From GW2011-AR18 sp038046085 (GTDB lineage: Archaea > Nanobdellota > Nanobdellia > SCGC-AAA011-G17 > GW2011-AR18): a stretch of 46,717 nt of DNA. The notes under the pieces are model-generated. The model ran no database searches. It was not told the origin of the DNA and worked only from the letters and a program-made list of their open reading frames with translations. The translations under genes were made by a program, and so were the position numbers. Positions 40,585-46,717 of the stretch are shown here, piece by piece. Numbering within the stretch: position 1 is the first letter of the stretch; each line of letters opens with the position of its first letter. The stretch covers positions 1-46,717 of the forward strand of contig JBBSWW010000010.1 in assembly GCA_038046085.1 (NCBI GenBank). Reading direction: 5' to 3'.

Positions 40585-41299
40585 AAGACTTTTTCTCTTT
40601 AAATAACTTGAATAATTCAAGACCAAAATTCTTAGTATCCCTAAAAGGGTGAACTTTACTTTTCCTACCAACATCAACAACCTTAGCAGGAAGTTCCTTG
40701 ATCCTAAAACCAAGCCATGATGCCTTGACTAAAAATTCAGTATCCCAAGACCATGACTTAGACTTAACCAAAGGCAAAACACTTGATAAAACTTTTTTAT
40801 TAAAAGCCTTGAAACCACACTGATAATCCTTAATATCAACACCTAAAACAATACGAGCTGTGAAAGCATAACAATGACTAAAAACAGATCTTAAAAAAGA
40901 GTATTCAACTTCTGAATTTTTTAAATGCTTAGAAGCAATGACAATATCAAAACCATCATCAATAGATTTAATCATCTCATTAAATAAGTTAATATCAATA
41001 GCAAGATCAGCATCAATGAAAGCAACAATCCTTCCTTTAGCTAGCGGAAGAGAACCTGATAAAACAGAACCTTTACCCTGATTCTTATCATTAGAGAATA
41101 ACTTTAATTCTTTAAACTTCTTCATCTTAGACCTTACAATATCAGAAGTGTTATCTGAAGAACCATCATCAGCAACAATAATCTCAAAAGGTTTCTTCAA
41201 AGATCTAAAAAAACTATGAACTCTATCAATACTGGAAGAGATTATCATAGATTCATTATAAGCTGGAAGAACTATAGAATATATAATATCTTTAGGCAT
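40574..41299 (-). CDS. Polyprenyl-phosphate glycosyltransferase (GT2, DPM1/Alg5-like), paralogue 2
   Basis: A 241-residue GT2 enzyme with YSIVLPAYNESMII, VADDGSSDNTS, NQGKGSVLSGSL and AFIDADLAIDINLF (D-x-D), then DYQCGFKAFNKKVL and SKSWSWDTEFL. The same blocks occur in the plus-strand gene at 36382. They are recent-looking paralogues that flank a GT-C protein, the RelE/wHTH genes and the deacetylase. It probably makes a polyprenyl-phosphate hexose, perhaps with a different sugar specificity. The 3' end overlaps the convergent DUF167 gene. Confidence 0.85.
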   Translation of the reverse strand: MPKDIIYSIVLPAYNESMIISSSIDRVHSFFRSLKKPFEIIVADDGSSDNTSDIVRSKMKKFKELKLFSNDKNQGKGSVLSGSLPLAKGRIVAFIDADLAIDINLFNEMIKSIDDGFDIVIASKHLKNSEVEYSFLRSVFSHCYAFTARIVLGVDIKDYQCGFKAFNKKVLSSVLPLVKSKSWSWDTEFLVKASWLGFRIKELPAKVVDVGRKSKVHPFRDTKNFGLELFKLFKEKKSFRK

Positions 41300-41375
41300 A
41301 GAACAACAATCATCAGAGTATTATTAAAAGTTTCTAAAAGATATATTTAAAAATATAAAACAGGATGCAAAACAT

Positions 41376-42536
41376 ATGGCATTTAAAAGATTTCTAAAAG
41401 ATAATTGGATCTTAATAATTATATTAGTATTAGCACTAACATTGAGAGTCTATAACTTAGAAAATAAAGAATATGGAACAGATGAGAATTTCAGCATAGA
41501 ATACGGAAAAGATGCAGTAAATGGGAATTTAATGGGAGTTATAGCAAAAGATGTACATCCACCATTATATTATATAATCACAGGATATTTACTAAGATTA
41601 TATGATTCTATATATTTCTTAAGAATACTAAGTTTATTGATAGGACTGCTTGGAATATTATTAACATATAAAATAACAAAAGATATTACAAAAGATAAAA
41701 ATTTAGGATTATTAACAGCATTCTTATTAAGCATAAACCCAATGCATATAATATATTCAGTACAGTTAAGAGCATACATCTTATTATCATTAATATATCT
41801 AGCATGCATATGGATATTATACCAATACATATTCAATAAAAAAAGTAAAATAATCTATCTGCTAATACCATTATATCTACTATCATTCTATATGCATTTC
41901 TATACAATATTTATGATAGGAACACATGTAATACTTGTAGGATATTTTAAATTAAGAGATAAAATAAAAATAAAAGATTATGTCAAAACATTAATAATAT
42001 CATCAATAGGAATGCTATTGTATTTACCTATATTCATAAGACAATTCAAATTCACAATAATAGATGAAGGAAATTTTGCATTAACAAGACTAAGATTAAC
42101 AGAGATACCTTATCCGTTCTATAAATTCGCTGTAATGATAAATTATTCAACAGTAAAAGAACAATTACTAATATTATTAGTATTAGCAATCATATTAACA
42201 TCATTAATGCTTTATGGAATGTACAGATTATATAAATATAATAATAGAGAATTCTATTTCATAATAATAACATTCTTTGGGATAATACTATTACCATTAA
42301 TACTAAATCCATTAATAGAATACCTAAGCAAAGGAAGAACAACATTATATTATTTCAGATATTTCACTTACATAATACCAATTTATGTATTCTTAATAGC
42401 AAATGGACTGAATATAAAGAACAAGATAATAAAATATACATTAATAGGAATTATAATAATCGGATGGATGATAGCACTAAATTATTATTATAATATCATG
42501 ACAACATATGGGTGGAGCAGATTAATAGCAGTATAA
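41376..42536 (+). CDS. GT-C membrane glycosyltransferase (GT39/PMT-like)
   Basis: A 386-residue polytopic protein with about ten helices. The first outer loop reads YGTDENFSIEY, with the catalytic-type D/E pair. KDVHPPLYYIITGYLL follows; this HPPLYY motif is characteristic of the PMT/ArnT/GT39 group. SLRLR-type and RAYILLSL segments continue the core. There is no large C-terminal soluble domain, which makes it shorter than most relatives. It should use a polyprenyl-phosphate sugar donor, plausibly made by the divergent GT2 enzyme at 40574. The start lies about 25-30 bases from a TATA box (atatttaaaaat), so the message is nearly leaderless. Confidence 0.8.
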   Translation: MAFKRFLKDNWILIIILVLALTLRVYNLENKEYGTDENFSIEYGKDAVNGNLMGVIAKDVHPPLYYIITGYLLRLYDSIYFLRILSLLIGLLGILLTYKITKDITKDKNLGLLTAFLLSINPMHIIYSVQLRAYILLSLIYLACIWILYQYIFNKKSKIIYLLIPLYLLSFYMHFYTIFMIGTHVILVGYFKLRDKIKIKDYVKTLIISSIGMLLYLPIFIRQFKFTIIDEGNFALTRLRLTEIPYPFYKFAVMINYSTVKEQLLILLVLAIILTSLMLYGMYRLYKYNNREFYFIIITFFGIILLPLILNPLIEYLSKGRTTLYYFRYFTYIIPIYVFLIANGLNIKNKIIKYTLIGIIIIGWMIALNYYYNIMTTYGWSRLIAV

Positions 42537-42544
42537 TTATTTAA

Positions 42545-43012
42545 TTAACTAAACCAAGATTCTTTATAAAAAGTTGTTTTTACATTTCCTTCATCATCTA
42601 AAACTTCTATCTTTTCAGGCCATTCAAAATTATGAAGTTCTGTCTTCCTTGATGTTAAAAATTCTACTTCTCTGTCATACATGAATCTATCAAATTTTTT
42701 TCTCATCTCATCACAATGGCCAAAACCACAACCACTATGATTCTTCTTTTTAGGTTTATATTCAGGTATTTTTCTTCCCTTCTCTACTGGAGACCTAATA
42801 TCAATATAAGCCCTTATTCTAGTTCCTAATTCATAATTAAATTCCAAACCACATCTTAAACTTTTAACATGAGGATCATCAGCTTCCACTTCTAAAAGCT
42901 TAGCAATAGGATATTCTCCCTCGTGAGCGCTTTCAGTTGTAATAACTATAGGTTTAAGATCATTAATATTAACTACTCTTGCTTCAATAGTCTTATAGAA
43001 ATCATCACCCAT
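42545..43012 (-). CDS. Unrecognised 155-residue protein
   Basis: I chose ATG 43012 (MGDDFYKTIEARVV). The longer frame begins 17 codons upstream, but a TATA box (on the minus strand, about 43033-43042) places transcription near 43010. The protein is soluble and acidic/basic mixed. It has a strand-rich first half (YKTIEARVVNINDLKPIVIT, RIRAYIDIRSP), a KKKNHSGCGFGHCDEMRKKF segment with two cysteines and two histidines that could bind zinc, and a C-terminal strand pair. No family is recognised. It shares the strand and 3-base spacing context with the methyltransferase gene upstream. Confidence 0.55.
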   Translation of the reverse strand: MGDDFYKTIEARVVNINDLKPIVITTESAHEGEYPIAKLLEVEADDPHVKSLRCGLEFNYELGTRIRAYIDIRSPVEKGRKIPEYKPKKKNHSGCGFGHCDEMRKKFDRFMYDREVEFLTSRKTELHNFEWPEKIEVLDDEGNVKTTFYKESWFS

Positions 43013-43066
43013 GAAAGAATTTATGAAAACAGATATATAAAGATTATTGTAGTAAACATTCAATAA

Positions 43067-43765
43067 TTATTTCTTTATACCAGAAACTAAAAGACCGGTA
43101 GAGATATTAGGGTAATTCTTTCCAGCGGGTATTAAAAAATAAAAAATATTCCTCAAAGGCCAAATAGTAGAAAAATGTTCAGACTTAGGCAAAATCGGAG
43201 GGATATAATAACCTGTTACTTTGATATCTTTAAGATAAGGAGATAACATCTGTATCAATTCATCTTTAGTATATTCATAATAATGCTTATCAATAATCTT
43301 ATGACCGAAAAACCTACCTCTCAATTCCTTACGGTTAGGAGTAGTTAAAAATAACTTACCATTTGTTTTCAAGACTCTTATCAATTCTTTAATACCTTTA
43401 GAAGCAATATCCGCAGGAACATGTTCAATAACATCCCAACAGACAACTTTATCAAAAGAATTATTTTTATATTTCAACTTAGTGATATCACCAACTTCAA
43501 ACTTAGCATTCTTGATATTCAATTTATCGAAAATCAACCTAGCAAATTTTAAAGGATAATCCTGATTATCAACACCAATAATATTCTTAACATGAGGAGC
43601 AATTAAAGATGTCAGTTTACCATCACCACAACCAACATCCAAAACAACATCAGACTTAGAGAAATTATTAAGAGAAGACTTGACTGGATATTCGTAAACT
43701 TTTTTAAAAAAACCATCCCAAGCCCAGTGATATGGATAAATATATTCGTTAACTTTTTCTTCCAT
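43067..43765 (-). CDS. Class I SAM-dependent methyltransferase
   Basis: About 232 residues. VVLDVGCGDGKLTSLIAPH (about 41-59) is SAM motif I and IIGVDNQ motif II. FDKVVCWDVIEHVPADIA and LKTNGKLFLTTPNRKE are the later motifs of the UbiE/type-11 group. The C-terminus (TGYYIPPILPKSEHF) is typical of methyltransferases in glycan loci. I chose ATG 43765, since four extra codons from a weaker start lie upstream. It may act on a sugar or lipid of the local glycan pathway. Confidence 0.8.
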   Translation of the reverse strand: MEEKVNEYIYPYHWAWDGFFKKVYEYPVKSSLNNFSKSDVVLDVGCGDGKLTSLIAPHVKNIIGVDNQDYPLKFARLIFDKLNIKNAKFEVGDITKLKYKNNSFDKVVCWDVIEHVPADIASKGIKELIRVLKTNGKLFLTTPNRKELRGRFFGHKIIDKHYYEYTKDELIQMLSPYLKDIKVTGYYIPPILPKSEHFSTIWPLRNIFYFLIPAGKNYPNISTGLLVSGIKK

Positions 43766-43818
43766 AAAAAACAGCAATAAAAGTATATTATAAGCATTTC
43801 TATGAGTAAAATAAAATA

Positions 43819-44118
43819 TTAATTTAATAGCTTCATATCATCTTCTAAATCTTTTATAGAATAATCTGAGTTATAACCATTATCTACTAGATATTTTTGC
43901 ATCTCCCAAATTGTGACATTAGCCTTTTTTGCAGCCTCACTTAAAGTTAATTTTCCTTTTAAGTAGTCATCTTTAACTCTTTGCTTTATGTAATCTGAAA
44001 ATCCTATATTAATCAACTTTCTTAACATTGTAGATCTATCTAACGATTCTTCTTTGCTTAATTTGTCAACTATTTTTAAAAATTCATCATCCAACCTTAT
44101 ACCTATTGCTTCACCCAT
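43819..44118 (-). CDS. RHH-UPF0175 antitoxin
   Basis: A 99-residue protein from ATG 44118. The first 45 residues are a ribbon-helix-helix domain (AIGIRLDDEFLKIVDKLS, SLDRSTMLRKLINIGF). The rest matches UPF0175 (GKLTLSEAAKKANVTIWEM, KYLVDNGYNSDYSIKDL), a helix-turn-helix-like module typical of antitoxins paired with PIN/DUF3368 toxins. Upstream ATGs at 44130 and 44148 are possible, but GGTGAG sits 6 bases before 44118. It overlaps the toxin stop by 8 bases and lies downstream of it, the reverse of the usual order. Confidence 0.78.
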   Translation of the reverse strand: MGEAIGIRLDDEFLKIVDKLSKEESLDRSTMLRKLINIGFSDYIKQRVKDDYLKGKLTLSEAAKKANVTIWEMQKYLVDNGYNSDYSIKDLEDDMKLLN

Positions 44119-44620
44119 ATTTCTCACCATCCAATAATACTTTATCAATAACTGAGCTACTAAACCAACCTATCTCTCTCATTTTATTTATACAATTTTC
44201 AAATTTATTTTTATCAATTTTTTTTGATTGTCTTAATTTTAATAAAACAGCTAAAGAACCTATAATTCTAGCATTAACTAAATCTTTTTTTTTCCTTAGG
44301 TTAAAATCGTCGGATATTAGTAAATCACATTTTTCTTGCTTATATAATATTAAAGCTTCTGCCTCTCCACCATAAATATTAAATTCATTTACCATTTTTG
44401 TTACTTCCTTATCCTTAATTTCTTTTACTTTAATTTTTTTGTTTTTTATCAGATTCTCTATAATGATAACTTCATCACTTCCTTTATTTTTACCAGCAGT
44501 TACTACCTCTTCGAATACCATTTTAGGGATTAATACTACTTTGAAAAAGTTGCAACTTGTTTCTAATAATGTAATCTTAGCTAAATTTATTAAAACCATT
44601 GAATCTTTTACAACCTTCAT
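44111..44620 (-). CDS. PIN-like toxin (DUF3368/VapC-type)
   Basis: About 169 residues from ATG 44620. KVVKDSMVLINLAKI opens the PIN fold (D and S replacing the usual D-T/S). PKMVFEEVV carries a conserved glutamate, YGGEAEALIL a second Glu/Ala-rich helix, and LLISDDFNLRKKKD the central D-D motif of the active site. IGSLAVLLKLRQ is the hallmark helix of DUF3368. Such proteins cleave specific RNAs and are held by an antitoxin. The partner is the RHH-UPF0175 protein that follows with an 8-base overlap. A perfect palindrome lies between TATA box and start. Confidence 0.8.
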   Translation of the reverse strand: MKVVKDSMVLINLAKITLLETSCNFFKVVLIPKMVFEEVVTAGKNKGSDEVIIIENLIKNKKIKVKEIKDKEVTKMVNEFNIYGGEAEALILYKQEKCDLLISDDFNLRKKKDLVNARIIGSLAVLLKLRQSKKIDKNKFENCINKMREIGWFSSSVIDKVLLDGEKYG

Positions 44621-44627
44621 GTTATAT

Positions 44628-44657
44628 ATTGTGCACAATGTTATTTATAAACCTTTC
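44628..44657 (-). promoter_or_regulatory. Promoter and perfect 12-bp operator of the PIN/RHH pair
   Basis: ATTGTGCACAAT (44628-44639) is a perfect palindrome between the TATA box TTTATAAA (44644-44651) with BRE GAAAGG (44652-44657, minus strand) and the toxin start at 44620. RHH antitoxins commonly repress their own operon at such sites. Confidence 0.65.
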
Positions 44658-44697
44658 TCTTATAGATTTATATATCATTCAATGTCTTATTTGATAT

Positions 44698-45861
44698 ATG
44701 AAAATACTAATAGTAAGCTATTATCCACTAGGGTTTGGTGGTGCTGAAGTAAGCATGAAGATACTAGCCTCTGGACTGAAAAAACTAGGACATGAAGTAA
44801 TATTTGCATCAACAGGACAGTATGAAGGATTCAAGACATACAAATTAAAAAATTATAAGAGAATACCATTCTTTTTCATAAGAGACAGATTAATCAGCAA
44901 AGAATTATGTGATATCATAAAGAAAGAAAAAATAAGTGTAATACATTCAAATGGATTCTATACATCATTAGCAGTGTTAAAAGCTGGAAAAAAAACAGAG
45001 ATAAAATCAGCAGTACATTTTAGAGATTATGCACTAGCATGCGTGAAAAGCACATGTTTAGATAGTGATAATAAAGAACATGAAAAAGATACATATAGAC
45101 ATCTATTTGTTGAATACTCCCCAATAAGATGGATATGGGAATTCTATAAATGGAATTATATAAAAAGAAGCTGGAAAAAAATAAAACAATTTGATCTAGT
45201 AATATCAAACAGCAATCCAGTAAAAGAAAAACTAAAATCATTAGGAATAGAATCAACATATTTAGCTAATCCAGTTGATTTAGATGAGAGAACAAAGACA
45301 AGTTTTAAAGAACTAAGAGAGGAATATAAGATAAAAGAATTTACAATATTATATGCAGGAACATTAGAAGAACATAAAGGAATATATAACTTATTAGTAA
45401 CTTTAAAAGATTTTTTGATAAAAAATAAAGTAAGACTGATAATCGCAGGAAAAGGATCAACATATTTCAAGATATTGAAGTTCATACTAGAAAATACAAT
45501 AATAAATGCTAAAATGATAGGAATGAAACAGCATGAAGAGATAATGAGATTGTACAAGTTATCTGATTTAATAGTTGTGCCATCAATATGGAAAGAACCA
45601 TTGCCAAGAACAATACTAGAAGCAATGCAGAATTCTAAACCAGTACTAGCAACAAATGTTGGAGGAAATATAGATTTAATTACTGATGGATATAATGGAT
45701 ATTTGATAAAAGATAATGAGTGGGAACAAAGAATAAAAGAGTTAATGAAAAATAAGAGTTTAAGAGAGAGAATGGGAAGAAACGGAAGAAAAACATTAGA
45801 AGAAAAACATGATCTCAAGAAGATAAGCAAGGAATTAGAAGGAATGTATAAAAAGATATAA
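44698..45861 (+). CDS. GT4 glycosyltransferase
   Basis: A 387-residue GT-B enzyme. KILIVSYYPLGFGGAEVSM (2-20) is the N-terminal glycine-rich acceptor loop. ILYAGTLEEHKGIYNLL opens the donor domain, and KEPLPRTILEAMQNSKPVLAT contains E-x7-E, the GT4 donor-binding signature. NPVDL before the linker is also typical. It is a different member from the GT4 enzyme at 22654. A TATA box (atttatatat, about 44665-44674) predicts a leaderless start. The sugar is unknown; the genomic setting suggests exopolysaccharide or lipid-linked glycan synthesis. Confidence 0.85.
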   Translation: MKILIVSYYPLGFGGAEVSMKILASGLKKLGHEVIFASTGQYEGFKTYKLKNYKRIPFFFIRDRLISKELCDIIKKEKISVIHSNGFYTSLAVLKAGKKTEIKSAVHFRDYALACVKSTCLDSDNKEHEKDTYRHLFVEYSPIRWIWEFYKWNYIKRSWKKIKQFDLVISNSNPVKEKLKSLGIESTYLANPVDLDERTKTSFKELREEYKIKEFTILYAGTLEEHKGIYNLLVTLKDFLIKNKVRLIIAGKGSTYFKILKFILENTIINAKMIGMKQHEEIMRLYKLSDLIVVPSIWKEPLPRTILEAMQNSKPVLATNVGGNIDLITDGYNGYLIKDNEWEQRIKELMKNKSLRERMGRNGRKTLEEKHDLKKISKELEGMYKKI

Positions 45862-45898
45862 TTAACTAGCCTTATATATTAATAAATTTTTCACTAAA

Positions 45899-46327
45899 AT
45901 GCTTAAATTAATAAAGAAAAACCATAGAAAAGCTAAAAATTTCCTCTCAGCATATATTGCTTCATTATTAGTGTCTTTTATTATAGGAGTTTATTTTACT
46001 ATTTTGTTAAATTCGCCAGAAAAACCTGATTGGAATAAAAACCCATTTACATGGATAATTTTAACAACCATTCTAATATTAATTTTAATATTTTATTATA
46101 TATTTGGTATGAAAAATGCTTTTGATTTTAGAGACAAGCAAAATTTTTATGATAATTATTTTATGAGTATAGCTATTTCAGTATTTACCACTTTACTTAT
46201 TTCTTATAATTATTTTTTCAAGATAGCCTATAATGCAGTATACGTTTTACTTGCTGTAGTAATTTTTTACTTCCCTTTAAATTATTTATATATTAAACTT
46301 AGACCTAAGGACAAATTAATTAAATAG
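45899..46327 (+). CDS. Unrecognised membrane protein with four helices
   Basis: A 142-residue protein with four hydrophobic segments (FLSAYIASLLVSFIIGVYFTI; FTWIILTTILILILIFYYIF; MSIAISVFTTLLISYNYFF; AVYVLLAVVIFYFPLNYLYI). The loops are short and charged, with basic residues at the start (KKNHRKAKN). No family or motif is recognised. It follows the GT4 gene by 37 bases and overlaps the end of threonyl-tRNA synthetase by 8 bases. Confidence 0.6.
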   Translation: MLKLIKKNHRKAKNFLSAYIASLLVSFIIGVYFTILLNSPEKPDWNKNPFTWIILTTILILILIFYYIFGMKNAFDFRDKQNFYDNYFMSIAISVFTTLLISYNYFFKIAYNAVYVLLAVVIFYFPLNYLYIKLRPKDKLIK

Positions 46328-46717
46328 TTTTTTCATCAATTTCTTTCTTAACTTTCTTTATGAAATCAGATCTGCTTAAGTTAATGATATTATTATCACG
46401 AGTCCTAATTGCTAAATCTGATGATTGCATTTCTTTGTCCCCAATTGTGATTAAATAATTTATTTTCATTAATTGATGATCACGAACTTTTCTACCAATA
46501 CTTTCAGCTCTTGCATCAACTTCAACACGGATACCAGAATGTAAAAGTTCATCTTTCAAGTTATTAGCATAATCTTCATGCCTATCTGCTATTGTCATAA
46601 TAACAACCTGAACAGGAGATAACCATACAGGGAACTTACCAGCATATTTCTCAATTAATAACCCAATAATCCTCTCAATAGCACCAACAGATGACCTATG
46701 TATAACAACAACTTTTT
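46320..46717 (-). CDS. thrS: Threonyl-tRNA synthetase, C-terminal part (cut by window edge)
   Basis: The last 132 codons of a gene that continues beyond the right edge. HRSSVGAIERIIGLLIEKYAG is the end of the class II catalytic core (motif 3 region, S-x-x-R). KFPVWLSPVQVVIMTIADRH starts the anticodon-binding domain. GIRVEVDARAESIGRKVRDHQLMKINYLI is the conserved second half of that domain in ThrRS (usually KIR-type, here KVRDHQ). The stop is at 46320. Residues 1-40 of this fragment are needed for the assignment and match ThrRS over other class IIa enzymes. Confidence 0.87.
   Translation of the reverse strand, partial: KVVVIHRSSVGAIERIIGLLIEKYAGKFPVWLSPVQVVIMTIADRHEDYANNLKDELLHSGIRVEVDARAESIGRKVRDHQLMKINYLITIGDKEMQSSDLAIRTRDNNIINLSRSDFIKKVKKEIDEKTI

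Noticed and set aside
45156..45830. A 224-codon minus-strand frame opposite the GT4 gene
   Set aside because: The GT4 donor-binding motif fixes the plus-strand reading, and the antisense frame is Phe/Ser/Ile-rich with no domain.

Overview
The window comes from a strongly AT-rich archaeal genome, most likely a small-genome DPANN lineage such as Woesearchaeota or Pacearchaeota; the lineage is my inference, the archaeal affiliation is well supported. The support is BRE/TATA promoters (a purine-rich GAAAG block next to TTTATAAA) placed about 25 to 30 bases before start codons, a 597-residue ATP-dependent DNA ligase, the archaeal amidotransferase subunit GatD, an archaeal/eukaryotic-type tRNA methylthiotransferase, a TrmB-type regulator and an Alg7-like phosphoglycosyltransferase. 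No rRNA, tRNA, CRISPR array or insertion sequence was seen.

Layout. Positions 1-4700 form a toxin-antitoxin/accessory island: the start of a minus-strand gene cut by the window edge, a possibly frameshifted micro-ORF, a ribbon-helix-helix protein, an AbiEi/AbiEii type IV toxin-antitoxin pair followed in the same operon by three unrecognised genes, and an HTH-MNT nucleotidyltransferase/HEPN pair. The noncoding gaps hold palindromes around TATA boxes. Positions 4700-9400 hold a PAP2-type phosphatase, a ferric-reductase-like haem membrane protein, a sugar nucleotidyltransferase, the tRNA methylthiotransferase and an S-layer-like domain protein. Positions 9500-20100 are a mostly housekeeping stretch: a helical protein with a kinase-like C-terminus, TrmB-like regulator, DNA ligase, FtsZ, a repeat protein, nitroreductase, a voltage-sensor-like membrane protein, GatD and a NYN nuclease.

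Positions 20280-45900 are dominated by surface-glycan genes. A six-gene minus-strand operon (28278 down to 22654), overlapping at every junction, encodes an Alg7/AglH-like GlcNAc-1-phosphate transferase, a flippase, two GT2 enzymes, a methyltransferase and a GT4 enzyme. Around it lie four GT-C-type membrane glycosyltransferases, three further GT2 enzymes, another GT4 enzyme, two radical SAM enzymes in tandem, a polysaccharide deacetylase and three more methyltransferases. Together they could build, modify and flip a lipid-linked glycan. No oligosaccharyltransferase (AglB) is present, so the final acceptor is unknown. Interspersed are a RelE-like toxin with a winged-helix gene, a PIN toxin/RHH-UPF0175 antitoxin pair with a perfect operator palindrome, and several unrecognised genes. 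The window ends inside threonyl-tRNA synthetase.

The most unusual signals are: a 66-bp promoter element repeated 35 kb apart (53 of 66 bases identical) before two unrelated minus-strand starts; structured noncoding segments at 13940-14070, 15277-15365, 20180-20250 and 4625-4700; the AbiE operon with three unknown genes and operator-like repeats; and the helical/kinase-like fusion at 9536.
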